A DNA stretch of 64,000 nt from Hyphomicrobiales bacterium (lineage in GTDB: Bacteria; Pseudomonadota; Alphaproteobacteria; Rhizobiales; Rhizobiaceae): assembly GCA_900473045.1 (NCBI GenBank), contig UCKS01000034.1, forward strand, positions 90,916 to 154,915. The letters are read 5' to 3'. Shown here piece by piece: positions 8,729-16,642 of the stretch; the first letter of the stretch is position 1, and each line of letters begins with the position of its first letter. A program made the translations under genes and the position numbers. The notes under the pieces are model-generated. The model ran no database searches and was not told where the DNA came from. It saw only the letters and a list, made by a program, of their open reading frames with translations.

Positions 8729-9730
8729 TTAGAAATCGCGCTGCAGACGGACGAAGCCGAGAACTTCGTCGTTACCATTGTCTTCGTCGTGATACTGAAG
8801 GCTCACCTTGCTGCGGAGACCATCGGTGATCTGGTAGTCGACAGTCACGCCGCCTGTCCAGGCATCGCCACCACCGAAGCTGTTGCCGTTCAGATCGATG
8901 TTGTTGAAGTACTGAACGCCAGGTGTGATTGCGAACTTTTCGTTGATCTTCAGTTCGTACTGAGCGCCAACAGTCCACTCGGACTCTTCGTAGTAGTAGT
9001 TGGCACCGGTAGCATATGCACCGTAGATGCCGAGCTGGCCTGGGCCGAGATCGGCATAGATGATTGCGCGGACGGCGCCTTCTTCGCTATCGGTATCATA
9101 ACCGCCAAGCAGGTACGCGGTGACAATGCCGACCGTACCCGAAACCTGGCCAGTGATGCCGACATTGTTCGGACGCGCGGTGTCTTCCAGCTCTTCCACT
9201 GCGATACCGGCCTTGAACGCGTCGGTTTCGTACTGGTAGCGAATGGCGTTGTGACGGGTCTCGTTGCTGGCGATAACGTCGGTTTCGCCGCTCAAGTCGT
9301 CATCCCACCAGCTGTACTGCATACCAAAGCGCAGTCCGGCAATTTCGATGTAAGCCTGGTCGAGGAACGTGTCGTTATCCGAAGAACCGGACGAATCCCG
9401 GGCGTTCGTACGCAGGGCAACGAGGCTCGACAGCGTGCCGAATTCGGTGTCGTTCTTGGCTTCGAACTCGAGCTGAGCGCGCGTGAAGGTGTTCCAGTCA
9501 GACGTACCCGACTGATCACGGCCGAAGTCGGTCTGAAAACGGATGTAACCGCCGATTTTCAGGCAGGTTTCTGTTCCCGGGATGTAGAAGTAGCCAGTGC
9601 CGAACGCGTCGCAGACGCGGACGTATTCCATTGGCTCGGGTTCAGCAGCAACGATAGCGTCGGCGGCAAATGCGCCGTTTGCTGTGGTCAAGGCCGCAGC
9701 GGAGGCAAAAAGAATAGCCTTCATAGTCAT
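8729..9730 (-). CDS. Alphaproteobacterial porin (Porin_2 family)
   Basis: A 333-residue outer-membrane porin for passive diffusion of small solutes. The N-terminal signal peptide ends near GAFAADA. The mature protein carries the family signature with two cysteines, VRVCDAFGTGYFYIPG then ETCLKIGGYIRF, and ends in the aromatic C-terminus LQRDF expected for barrel insertion. The start at 9730 (MTMKA) or two codons on at 9724 gives the normal family N-terminus; the frame is open 47 codons further but that stretch is not signal-like. A promoter-like sequence and an inverted repeat lie about 120-150 bases upstream. Confidence 0.93.
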   Translation of the reverse strand: MTMKAILFASAAALTTANGAFAADAIVAAEPEPMEYVRVCDAFGTGYFYIPGTETCLKIGGYIRFQTDFGRDQSGTSDWNTFTRAQLEFEAKNDTEFGTLSSLVALRTNARDSSGSSDNDTFLDQAYIEIAGLRFGMQYSWWDDDLSGETDVIASNETRHNAIRYQYETDAFKAGIAVEELEDTARPNNVGITGQVSGTVGIVTAYLLGGYDTDSEEGAVRAIIYADLGPGQLGIYGAYATGANYYYEESEWTVGAQYELKINEKFAITPGVQYFNNIDLNGNSFGGGDAWTGGVTVDYQITDGLRSKVSLQYHDEDNGNDEVLGFVRLQRDF

Positions 9731-9847
9731 TTCGGATCCAATCAAGTTTCGATTGGGCACAGGTTTTCGCGGCTGAAAAATCAGCGTCCCCCACCCCAGA
9801 TATCGATTCAAGCCCCAATGGCAGCGGTCGCAACCGCACGCCGAGAT

Positions 9848-9883
9848 TACATAGGCAAAGAACTGTAACAATCAAAATTACAG
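9848..9883 (-). promoter_or_regulatory. Candidate porin promoter with overlapping inverted repeat
   Basis: Read on the minus strand, TTGATT (9870-9875), 16 bases and TATGTA (9848-9853) resemble a sigma70 promoter. An inverted repeat CTGTAA-N9-TTACAG (9863-9883) overlaps the -35 box, the position of a repressor or activator site. The binding protein is unknown. Confidence 0.4.
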
Positions 9884-10247
9884 TCTTAATCTGTCATATT
9901 TACGGGTTGAGATTGTGAGTGTTGCCGAAACGCAACGGCGGGAGAACCGCGATCGTGAGCACCCTCACTACCTTGAATGGGTACCGAAGTCACATCACAA
10001 ACCAGAGAGGGTGTGACCGGTAACATCTTGTACGGTTCATGTAGTGTCCCTTACCCCAGACTGCAAGTCAGATGCGTTGACGTTTTCGTGAAGCAGGCCA
10101 AAACGGCACAATGCGCACGAATCTTGCGACCCAATCCGAGCCCGCGCAGTATTATAAGCCAACGGCTCCGGCTGGATTGTGAGGGCGCTCAATAACGAAT
10201 CACTCAGCCATCCCCGTTCCAAAGGCATCGCGCCAAGCGAATCGCGC
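9884..10247. other. Intergenic region between porin and amide operon
   Basis: No gene is supported. The stretch separates the porin promoter from the promoter of the rightward operon and shows no repeat or strong hairpin that I could find. Confidence 0.5.
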
Positions 10248-10276
10248 TTGACACGGCATCGATGCCCGTATTTTAA
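10248..10276 (+). promoter_or_regulatory. Candidate promoter of the amide operon
   Basis: TTGACA at 10248-10253, 17 bases and TTTTAA at 10271-10276. The predicted transcript would carry a leader of about 115 bases before the first gene, which contains the hairpins described next. Confidence 0.5.
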
Positions 10277-10321
10277 TCCTGCCGACAGATTAAGCACTTC
10301 CTTGACATGACCCTATGGTCG

Positions 10322-10388
10322 ACGGGCAGTTTGGCCCCACGATGCTCCCATCACAGATGGGCCCGGCGTCGTGGGGTTTTTGGTTTTT
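10322..10388 (+). promoter_or_regulatory. Leader attenuator: terminator with overlapping alternative hairpin (ANTAR target candidate)
   Basis: Arms CCCCACGA and TCGTGGGG close a long, slightly bulged hairpin (10335-10376) with inner stem CCCATC/GATGGG. It is followed by TTTTTGGTTTTT, a strong intrinsic terminator placed only about ten bases before the start codon at 10398. Just upstream, GGGC-AGTTTG-GCCC (10324-10337) folds into a short stem with a six-base loop that starts with A and uses three bases of the terminator's 5' arm, so the two structures exclude each other. ANTAR proteins stabilise such hexaloop hairpins to prevent termination. The usual G at loop position 4 is absent here. Confidence 0.6.
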
Positions 10389-10397
10389 GGCGGAACG

Positions 10398-11534
10398 ATG
10401 AACAACACGGTCAAAATAGGCATCCTTTATTCCACGACCGGCCCCTATGCCGAGATCGGGCGCGACGCCCGCGACGGCGCCGATTTTGCGATCGAAGAAC
10501 TTCGCGCCACCCATGGCAAAGCCATCGAGCCGGTCGTCATCGATCCCCATGCCGAGATCGCCGCCTATCTCGAAGGGGCCCGTGCGATGCTGCGCGACCA
10601 TGGCTGCCGTCACATCGTCGGCACCATCACTTCGCTGGCCCGCAAGGAAGTCATTCCACTTGTCGAAAAACATGACGGCCTGCTCTGGTACATGTGCCCC
10701 TATGAGGGCTTCGAAGCCAATGACAATGTCATCTATACCGGCGGCTGTCCCAACCAGCATCTCTTGCCGCTGTTCGACTATCTGATCCCGCGCTTTGGAC
10801 GCCGCCCCTATCTGGTCGGTGCCAATTATGTCTGGGGCTGGGAAATGAACCGGCTTGCCCGCGAACTGATCGAGGACGCCGGCGGCGAGGTGCTCGGTGA
10901 ACGATACCTGCCGCTGGAGGAAACAGCGGTCGAGCGCATCGTGCTGGATATCGAGCAGCGCCGCCCGAGCTTTATCCTCAACAACTTCATCGGCCCGTCC
11001 AGCTACGCCTTTCTCGCTGCCATCCGCGCGCTTGGCGCGCGCAATCCGGCCTTCCTCCCGGAAAACTGCCCGGTCGTCAGCTGCGACCTGCAGGAAAGCG
11101 AACTCCCCCATATCGGCCTCGGGGTCGCCACGGGCCAGCTCTGCGCCGCCGCCTATTTCGATACGGTCGCGACACCGGAAAATGCCGTCTTCAAAGCGCA
11201 GGTTGCAGCCAAATTTGGCAGCCAGCGGCGCATCTCCAGCGTCTTTGCCAGCGCCTATGCTTCGGTCAAGCTTTGCGCCGAGGCCATCATCACCGCCGGA
11301 ACGGATGACCCGATGGCGGTGTCGCGTCTGCTGTCGGCAGCGCCCCGGCCAACTGTTCTCGGTCCGATCCTGATCAATCCCGATACCCGCCATGCCGCCC
11401 TGCCTTTCCATCTCGGCCGGATCAACGATGAAGGTGGTTTCGATATCATCGCCGCACAGCCGGCCATCGCCGCCGATCCCTATCTCACCCGCCGCCGCGC
11501 CCGTCCGCCGGAACAGTTGAGGGTTGTGTCATGA
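10398..11534 (+). CDS. AmiC-like amide sensor (cytoplasmic periplasmic-binding-fold protein)
   Basis: A 378-residue protein with the fold of branched-chain amino acid and amide binding proteins (KIGILYSTTGPYAEIGRDARDG at the start, two lobes). Like AmiC of Pseudomonas (385 residues) it has no signal peptide, so it should act in the cytoplasm as a ligand sensor. Its stop overlaps the next gene, an AmiR-like antiterminator, by four bases (ATGA), exactly as in amiC-amiR. In the known system AmiC sequesters AmiR until an amide binds. Start 10398 has GGCGGA upstream; an in-frame GTG at 10371 lies inside the terminator stem and is unlikely. Confidence 0.85.
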   Translation: MNNTVKIGILYSTTGPYAEIGRDARDGADFAIEELRATHGKAIEPVVIDPHAEIAAYLEGARAMLRDHGCRHIVGTITSLARKEVIPLVEKHDGLLWYMCPYEGFEANDNVIYTGGCPNQHLLPLFDYLIPRFGRRPYLVGANYVWGWEMNRLARELIEDAGGEVLGERYLPLEETAVERIVLDIEQRRPSFILNNFIGPSSYAFLAAIRALGARNPAFLPENCPVVSCDLQESELPHIGLGVATGQLCAAAYFDTVATPENAVFKAQVAAKFGSQRRISSVFASAYASVKLCAEAIITAGTDDPMAVSRLLSAAPRPTVLGPILINPDTRHAALPFHLGRINDEGGFDIIAAQPAIAADPYLTRRRARPPEQLRVVS

Positions 11535-12112
11535 GGGAAACACCGAACTTTACCGGCTGGCGCGCTACGATCCTGCACCGGGAAGACAACACCACCGAAC
11601 GCCTGACCCGCCAGCTGAAGCTGATCGGATTTCAGGTGACGGTGCAATGGCAACCGCTCGACGCCACCGACCTGCCGGATATCATCCTGGTTGATGCCGA
11701 TCAGGGCTGGGACGGTCTTTTGCCCTGGAGCGACGAAAATGCCCCACGACCGCTGGTGGCCCTGCTCGGTTCCGAAGCGCCCGGCCGTATCGCCTGGGCG
11801 ATGGAACAGGGCACCAGCGCCATCATCGCCAAACCGCTGGCCTCCTCGGCCGTCTATCCGGCTTTGGTCATGGCGCTCGGCATCCACCGCGAGCGCAAGG
11901 CCGTGATCGACAAGCTGAACCATCTGGAAGAGCGCGTCCGGCTGCGGCCACTGGTGCATGCCGCCGTCGAGCGCATCATTGCCGAGCGCAAGGTCGACGA
12001 GGAGCTCGCCTACACGATCCTGCGCAATTGCGCGATGCGGCGCCGGATGCCGATGGAACAGGTCGCGGCCTCGATCCTCGGTGGCGCCGAGCCCATGCCG
12101 GAGGCCGGTTGA
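11531..12112 (+). CDS. AmiR-like ANTAR-domain RNA-binding antiterminator
   Basis: A 193-residue protein (AmiR is 196). Residues 10-120 form a response-regulator-like receiver fold lacking an obvious phospho-acceptor cluster, residues 121-136 look like coiled coil, and residues about 137-187 are an ANTAR domain (AERKVDEELAYTILRNCA then EQVAASIL). ANTAR proteins bind paired hexaloop hairpins in nascent RNA and prevent terminator formation. The likely target is the terminator hairpin at 10335-10376 in front of this operon. It is coupled to the sensor gene upstream (ATGA) and overlaps the permease gene downstream by one base. Confidence 0.88.
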   Translation: MRETPNFTGWRATILHREDNTTERLTRQLKLIGFQVTVQWQPLDATDLPDIILVDADQGWDGLLPWSDENAPRPLVALLGSEAPGRIAWAMEQGTSAIIAKPLASSAVYPALVMALGIHRERKAVIDKLNHLEERVRLRPLVHAAVERIIAERKVDEELAYTILRNCAMRRRMPMEQVAASILGGAEPMPEAG

Positions 12113-12960
12113 TGCGCATCCTGAAAAACATGATCCGTCAGCCGTCGGCGCTGTTCGGCCTGGCGATCGTCGCCCTGGTCATCTTCATGGCGGTCGCGGC
12201 CCCACTGATCGCCCCTTACAACCCCGATGAACAGATGTTTGACGGCTTGACGCTGGAAGGCGCGCCGATGCCGCCGAGTGCCCAGTTCCTGCTCGGCACC
12301 GACACGCTCGGTCGCGACCTGTTCTCGCGTCTCCTCTACGGAGCCCGCACTTCGCTCATCATCGGCCTCGTTGCCAATGGCATTGCCGTGACGATCGGAC
12401 TGCTGATCGGCATCCTGTCCGGATATATGCGCGGTTTCGTCGGCAATGCGCTGATGCGCTTCACCGACCTGATGATGGCCTTTCCGGCTCTGCTTCTGGC
12501 CATCGTGCTGGCCGCGCTGTTGCGTCCCAGTCTCTGGATCGTTGCGATGGTGATTGCGCTGGTCAACTGGGTGCAGGTCGCCCGCATCGTCTATACCGAG
12601 ACCCGCGGCCTGGTGGAGCGCGACTTCATCCGGGCCGAACGCTCGCTCGGGGCCGGCCATGTCCGCATCCTGTTTCATCACATCCTGCCGCATCTGATGC
12701 CGACGGCGATCGTCTGGGGCACGCTCGGCATTGCCACGACGGTGCTTCTGGAAGCGACACTCTCCTTCCTCGGCATTGGCGTGCAGCCGCCAACGCCCTC
12801 CTGGGGCAATATCATCTTCGAAAGCCAGAGCTATTTCCAGGCGGCCCCCTGGCTGGTGTTCATTCCCGGTGCCGTCATCCTGTTGACCGCGCTCTCCTTC
12901 AATCTGGTCGGCGATGCGCTGCGCGATATTCTCGACCCGACCCAGCGCGGGAGGGGTTGA
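12112..12960 (+). CDS. ABC transporter permease, DppC/OppC type
   Basis: A 282-residue inner-membrane permease with an N-terminal membrane helix (LFGLAIVALVIFMAVAAPLI), the family motif FLLGTDTLGRDLFSRLLYGARTSL, five more helices, and the ATPase-contact loop around RAERSLGAGHVRILFHHILP. It pairs with the next gene to form the channel of a peptide/nickel/opine-type ABC importer. Translation starts at 12112 inside the stop codon of the antiterminator gene, so expression is coupled. In most Dpp/Opp operons the B-type permease comes first; here the C-type comes first. Confidence 0.92.
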   Translation: MRILKNMIRQPSALFGLAIVALVIFMAVAAPLIAPYNPDEQMFDGLTLEGAPMPPSAQFLLGTDTLGRDLFSRLLYGARTSLIIGLVANGIAVTIGLLIGILSGYMRGFVGNALMRFTDLMMAFPALLLAIVLAALLRPSLWIVAMVIALVNWVQVARIVYTETRGLVERDFIRAERSLGAGHVRILFHHILPHLMPTAIVWGTLGIATTVLLEATLSFLGIGVQPPTPSWGNIIFESQSYFQAAPWLVFIPGAVILLTALSFNLVGDALRDILDPTQRGRG

Positions 12961-12961
12961 G

Positions 12962-13882
12962 ATGATCTTTCTGATCCTGCGGCGGCTCGTCCAGACGGCG
13001 CTGATCCTGTTCGGCGTTGCGGCCATCACTTTCCTGCTGCTCTACGCCCTGCCCGCCGATCCCGCCCGGATGATCGCCGGCCGCAGCGCCACCGCCCAGA
13101 CGGTCGCCAATATCCGCCATGAACTCGGCCTTGATCAGTCGCTGCTGGCGCAGTTCTGGAATTATCTGAAGGGCCTTGCCGAGGGCAATCTCGGCCGTTC
13201 CTATGCGCAGAAGACCGATGTCGGCGCGCTGATCGCGGCCCGGCTTCCGGCAACGCTGATCCTGATGGCGGCCGGTATCTTCGTCGAGGTGGTGCTCGGC
13301 CTTCTGCTCGGCGTTATCGCTGCCGTCCGCCGGGGCGGGCCGGTCGATCGCTTCGTGATGATGGCCTCGTTCGTCGGCGTATCGGCACCGCAGTTCGTCG
13401 CCGCCCTCCTGCTTCTCTATGTTTTTGCGGTGACGCTCGCCTGGTTCCCGATGAGCGGCTTCGGCACCTTCGCCCATGTCGTGCTGCCGGCCACCACGCT
13501 CGGCATTCTCGGCGCCGGCTGGTATGCGCGCATGGTGCGCTCGGCGATGATCGACGTGCTCAATCAGGATTACGTCCGCACCGCCCGCGCCAAGGGCCTG
13601 TCGTCTGCCCGCATCGTCTTTCGCCATGCGCTGCCGAATGCGCTTTTGCCGATCATCGCCATGATCGGCATCGATATCGGCCAGTTCATGAGCGGCGTCG
13701 TGGTGGTCGAGGCCGTTTATGGCTGGCCCGGCATCGGCCAGCTCGCCTGGCAGGCGATCCAGCAGGTCGATATTCCGATCATCATGGGCGTGACGCTGGT
13801 TTCAGCGCTGGCCATCGTCATCGGCAATCTCGTCGCCGATCTGATCGCGCCACTCATCGATCCGCGCATTCGTGCGCGCTAG
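12962..13882 (+). CDS. ABC transporter permease, DppB/OppB type
   Basis: A 306-residue permease that starts one base after the preceding stop. It opens with ILRRLVQTALILFGVAAITF, a typical DppB first helix, followed by the periplasmic loop with LGLDQSLLAQFWNYL and GNLGRSY. The ATPase-contact loop is TARAKGLSSARIVFRHALPNALLP and the C-terminal signature is VVVVEAVYGWPGIGQLAW. It forms a heterodimeric channel with the upstream permease. The operon context suggests uptake of small amides or short peptides. Confidence 0.92.
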   Translation: MIFLILRRLVQTALILFGVAAITFLLLYALPADPARMIAGRSATAQTVANIRHELGLDQSLLAQFWNYLKGLAEGNLGRSYAQKTDVGALIAARLPATLILMAAGIFVEVVLGLLLGVIAAVRRGGPVDRFVMMASFVGVSAPQFVAALLLLYVFAVTLAWFPMSGFGTFAHVVLPATTLGILGAGWYARMVRSAMIDVLNQDYVRTARAKGLSSARIVFRHALPNALLPIIAMIGIDIGQFMSGVVVVEAVYGWPGIGQLAWQAIQQVDIPIIMGVTLVSALAIVIGNLVADLIAPLIDPRIRAR

Positions 13883-13915
13883 TCCATATCAGCAACCAAA
13901 AAGGGGAACTTCAAA

Positions 13916-15538
13916 ATGTTCAAACGCTGGCTTCGAAACTCGACAATCGCGATGGCACTCGCCTTCACCCCGCTGCCCGCCTTCGCGCAGGACGCCATCA
14001 AGCAGGGTGGCGATATCGTCATCACCTACAAGGACGACATCGCCACGCTCGATCCGGCCATCGGTTACGACTGGGTCAACTGGTCGATGATCAAGAGCCT
14101 CTATTCGCGGCTGATGGACTATACGCCGGGCACGCCGGACCTGATCCCGTCGCTGGCCGAAAGCTTTACCGTTTCGCCCGATGGCCTCACCTACACATTC
14201 AAGCTGCGCAAGGGTGTCAAATTCACCAATGGCCGCGAACTGGTCGCCTCCGACGTCAAATATTCGATCGAGCGCGCCGTCGATCCGAAGACGCAAGGCC
14301 CGGGTGCCGGCTTCTTCGGTGCCATCAAGGGTTTTGACGCCGTCACCGGCGGCACGTCTACGACGCTGGACGGCATTGCCACACCGGATGATCAAACCGT
14401 GATCTTCACGCTGTCGCGCCCCGATGCCACCTTCCTGCATGTTCTCGCCATCAACTTCGCCTCGGTCGTGCCGAAGGAAGCCGTCGAGGCGGCGGCCGGC
14501 GATTTCGGCAAGATGCCGGTCGGTTCGGGCACGTTCGTGCTGAAGGAATGGACCGTCGGCCAGCGCCTCGTGTTCGAGCGCAACCCGGATTATTTCGTCA
14601 AGGACATGCCGCATATCGACAAGTTCACCGTCGAAGTCGGCCAGGAGCCGCTGGTGGCGCTGTTGCGCCTGCAGAAGGGCGAAGTCGATATTGCCGGTGA
14701 TGGCGTACCGCCGGCCAAGTTCCTCGAGATCAAGAACTCGCCCGAGGGGGCCGAGATCATCGTCGATGGCGCGCAGCTGCACACCGGCTACATCACACTC
14801 AACACCAAGGTGAAGCCGTTCGACAATGTGAAGGTGCGCCAGGCCCTCAACATGGCCATCAACAAGGAGCGCATCACCCGCATCCTCAACGGCCGCGCCA
14901 CCGCTGCCAACCAGCCGCTGCCGCCGCTGATGCCGGGCTACGACAAGACCTTCACCGGTTATGCCTTCGACGTCGAGAAGGCCAAGGCGCTGCTGGCGGA
15001 AGCAGGCTTCCCGGATGGTTTCGAGACGATCCTCTATTCGACCAATACCGATCCGCAGCCGCGCATCGCCCAGGCGATCCAGCAGGATCTGGCCGCGGTC
15101 GGCGTCAAGGCCGAGGTGCGGGCGCTGGCCCAGGCCAACGTCATTGCCGCCGGTGGTACCGAAGGCGAAGCGCCGATGATCTGGTCGGGCGGCATGGCCT
15201 GGATCGCCGACTTCCCGGATCCGTCCAACTTCTACGGCCCGATCCTCGGCTGCTCCGGCGCGGTCCAGGGCGGCTGGAACTGGTCCTGGTATTGCAACAA
15301 GGACCTGGACGCCCGCGCAATCGCCGCCGATTCGATGTCGGACCCGGCCAGGGCTGCCGAGCGTCAGGCCGAATGGGGCAAGATCTTCACCGACATCATG
15401 GCGGACGCACCATGGATTCCGCTCACCAACGAACGCCGCGTCGTCGCCAAGTCGCCCCGCATGGGCGGCGAGGGCAATATCTACGTCGATCCGACCCGCG
15501 TCATCAATTACGACGCGATCTTCGTGAAGGACGAATAA
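13916..15538 (+). CDS. ABC transporter substrate-binding protein, family 5 (DppA type)
   Basis: A 540-residue exported protein with a signal peptide ending at FAQDA, then the family-5 pattern: GGDIVITYKDDIATLDPAIG, SLAESFTVSPDGLTYTFKLR with KFTNGRE, and VRQALNMAINKERI. Such proteins bind oligopeptides, amino-compounds or nickel chelates for Dpp-type importers. A GGGG ribosome site precedes ATG at 13916, 33 bases after the permease stop. A palindromic repeat separates it from the amidase gene. The ligand is unknown; the linked AmiC and amidase point to an amide. Confidence 0.92.
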   Translation: MFKRWLRNSTIAMALAFTPLPAFAQDAIKQGGDIVITYKDDIATLDPAIGYDWVNWSMIKSLYSRLMDYTPGTPDLIPSLAESFTVSPDGLTYTFKLRKGVKFTNGRELVASDVKYSIERAVDPKTQGPGAGFFGAIKGFDAVTGGTSTTLDGIATPDDQTVIFTLSRPDATFLHVLAINFASVVPKEAVEAAAGDFGKMPVGSGTFVLKEWTVGQRLVFERNPDYFVKDMPHIDKFTVEVGQEPLVALLRLQKGEVDIAGDGVPPAKFLEIKNSPEGAEIIVDGAQLHTGYITLNTKVKPFDNVKVRQALNMAINKERITRILNGRATAANQPLPPLMPGYDKTFTGYAFDVEKAKALLAEAGFPDGFETILYSTNTDPQPRIAQAIQQDLAAVGVKAEVRALAQANVIAAGGTEGEAPMIWSGGMAWIADFPDPSNFYGPILGCSGAVQGGWNWSWYCNKDLDARAIAADSMSDPARAAERQAEWGKIFTDIMADAPWIPLTNERRVVAKSPRMGGEGNIYVDPTRVINYDAIFVKDE

Positions 15539-15547
15539 GCAAGATTG

Positions 15548-15658
15548 CCCCTCACCCTAGCCCTCTCCCCGCTTGCGGGGAGAGGGGACGACGGAGTTTG
15601 CCGCTTGTCCCTTCTCCCCGTTTTACGGGAGAAGGTGGCCGACAGGCCGGATGAGGGG
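15548..15658. repeat. Palindromic intergenic repeat (rhizobial REP-like)
   Basis: The element begins CCCCTCACCCTAGCCCTCTCCCCG, with a CTCTCCCCGC/GCGGGGAGAG hairpin and a second CTTCTCCCCGTTTTACGGGAGAAGG hairpin, and ends GGCCGGATGAGGGG, giving matching outer ends. This type recurs in intergenic regions of many proteobacteria. It lies inside the operon between the binding-protein and amidase genes and could lower downstream expression or stabilise the upstream mRNA. Confidence 0.8.
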
Positions 15659-15697
15659 CATGGCCTCACAGTAAAAAAACCAATCCGAGGAAACATC

Positions 15698-16642
15698 ATG
15701 TGCGTCGCCTGCACCCACACCATCCACCGCGCCCAGCACAATTTCGGCTGGAACAAGGATTTCGAGCCTGCTCTCATCGCCAAGCCCGGTGAGACGATCC
15801 ATTTCGAATGCCTGGATTCCTCCGGTGGCCAGCTCGGTGCCGGTTCGACGCTCGAAACCCTGGCCGCGCTCGATTTCAACAAGATCAACCCCGTCACCGG
15901 CCCCGTCTATGTCGAAGGTGCCAAGCCCGGCGATGCGCTGAAGGTGACGATCCGCCGCTTCATTCCGTCCGGCGTCGGCTGGACCGCGAATATTCCGGGC
16001 TTTGGCCTGCTGGCAGACCAGTTCAAGGAGCCGGCCCTGCACATGTGGTCCTACGATCCCCACAGCATGGCGCCGTCGCTCTATGGCCCCGGCGGCAAGG
16101 TGCCGCTGAAACCCTTCGCCGGCACGATCGGCGTTGCACCGGCAGAACCCGGCCTGCATTCCGTCGTGCCGCCGCGCCGGGTCGGGGGCAATCTCGATAT
16201 CCGCGACCTGACCTCGGGCGTGACGCTCTATCTGCCGGTCGAAGTCGAAGGCGCGCTGTTTTCGATCGGCGACACCCACGCCGCCCAGGGCGACGGCGAA
16301 GTCTGCGGCACCGCCATCGAAAGCCAGATGGAAGTCGAGGCGACGATCGAACTGGTCAAGGACGCGCGCCTGCACAGCCCGCGCTTCACCACCACCGGAC
16401 CCGTCACCCGCCATCTCGACGGCATGGGCTACGAGGTCACGACCGGCATCGGCCCGGACCTGATGACCGGTGCGCGCGAAGCGCTGATGCGGATGATCGA
16501 TCTGCTCGGGTCCGAGCATGGCATGAACCCGGTCGATGCCTATCTGCTCTGCTCGGTCTGCGGCGATCTCAGAATCAGCGAAATCGTCGACATGCCCAAT
16601 TGGGTCGTCTCCTTCTACTTCCCGAGGATCGTGTTCGCGTGA
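15698..16642 (+). CDS. Acetamidase/formamidase family protein (FmdA_AmdA)
   Basis: A 314-residue cytoplasmic amidohydrolase of the formamidase/acetamidase family, which splits short amides to ammonia and a carboxylate. The hallmark GDTHAAQGDGEVCGTAIE lies at residues 191-208, and an early cysteine pair (VAC) and PGETIHFECLDSSGG are also family-like. The start at 15698 has CGAGGAAA upstream; the frame open upstream runs through the palindromic repeat and is not coding. Its stop overlaps the next gene (GTGA), so it is coupled to the ATPase gene. This enzyme suggests the operon imports an amide as nitrogen source. Confidence 0.88.
   Translation: MCVACTHTIHRAQHNFGWNKDFEPALIAKPGETIHFECLDSSGGQLGAGSTLETLAALDFNKINPVTGPVYVEGAKPGDALKVTIRRFIPSGVGWTANIPGFGLLADQFKEPALHMWSYDPHSMAPSLYGPGGKVPLKPFAGTIGVAPAEPGLHSVVPPRRVGGNLDIRDLTSGVTLYLPVEVEGALFSIGDTHAAQGDGEVCGTAIESQMEVEATIELVKDARLHSPRFTTTGPVTRHLDGMGYEVTTGIGPDLMTGAREALMRMIDLLGSEHGMNPVDAYLLCSVCGDLRISEIVDMPNWVVSFYFPRIVFA

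Noticed and set aside
10297..10312. Possible first ANTAR hairpin GACC-CTAT-GGTC in the amide leader
   Set aside because: The loop is four bases (or CCTATG if three pairs are used) and lacks the A and G at the needed positions, so I did not call it part of the motif.
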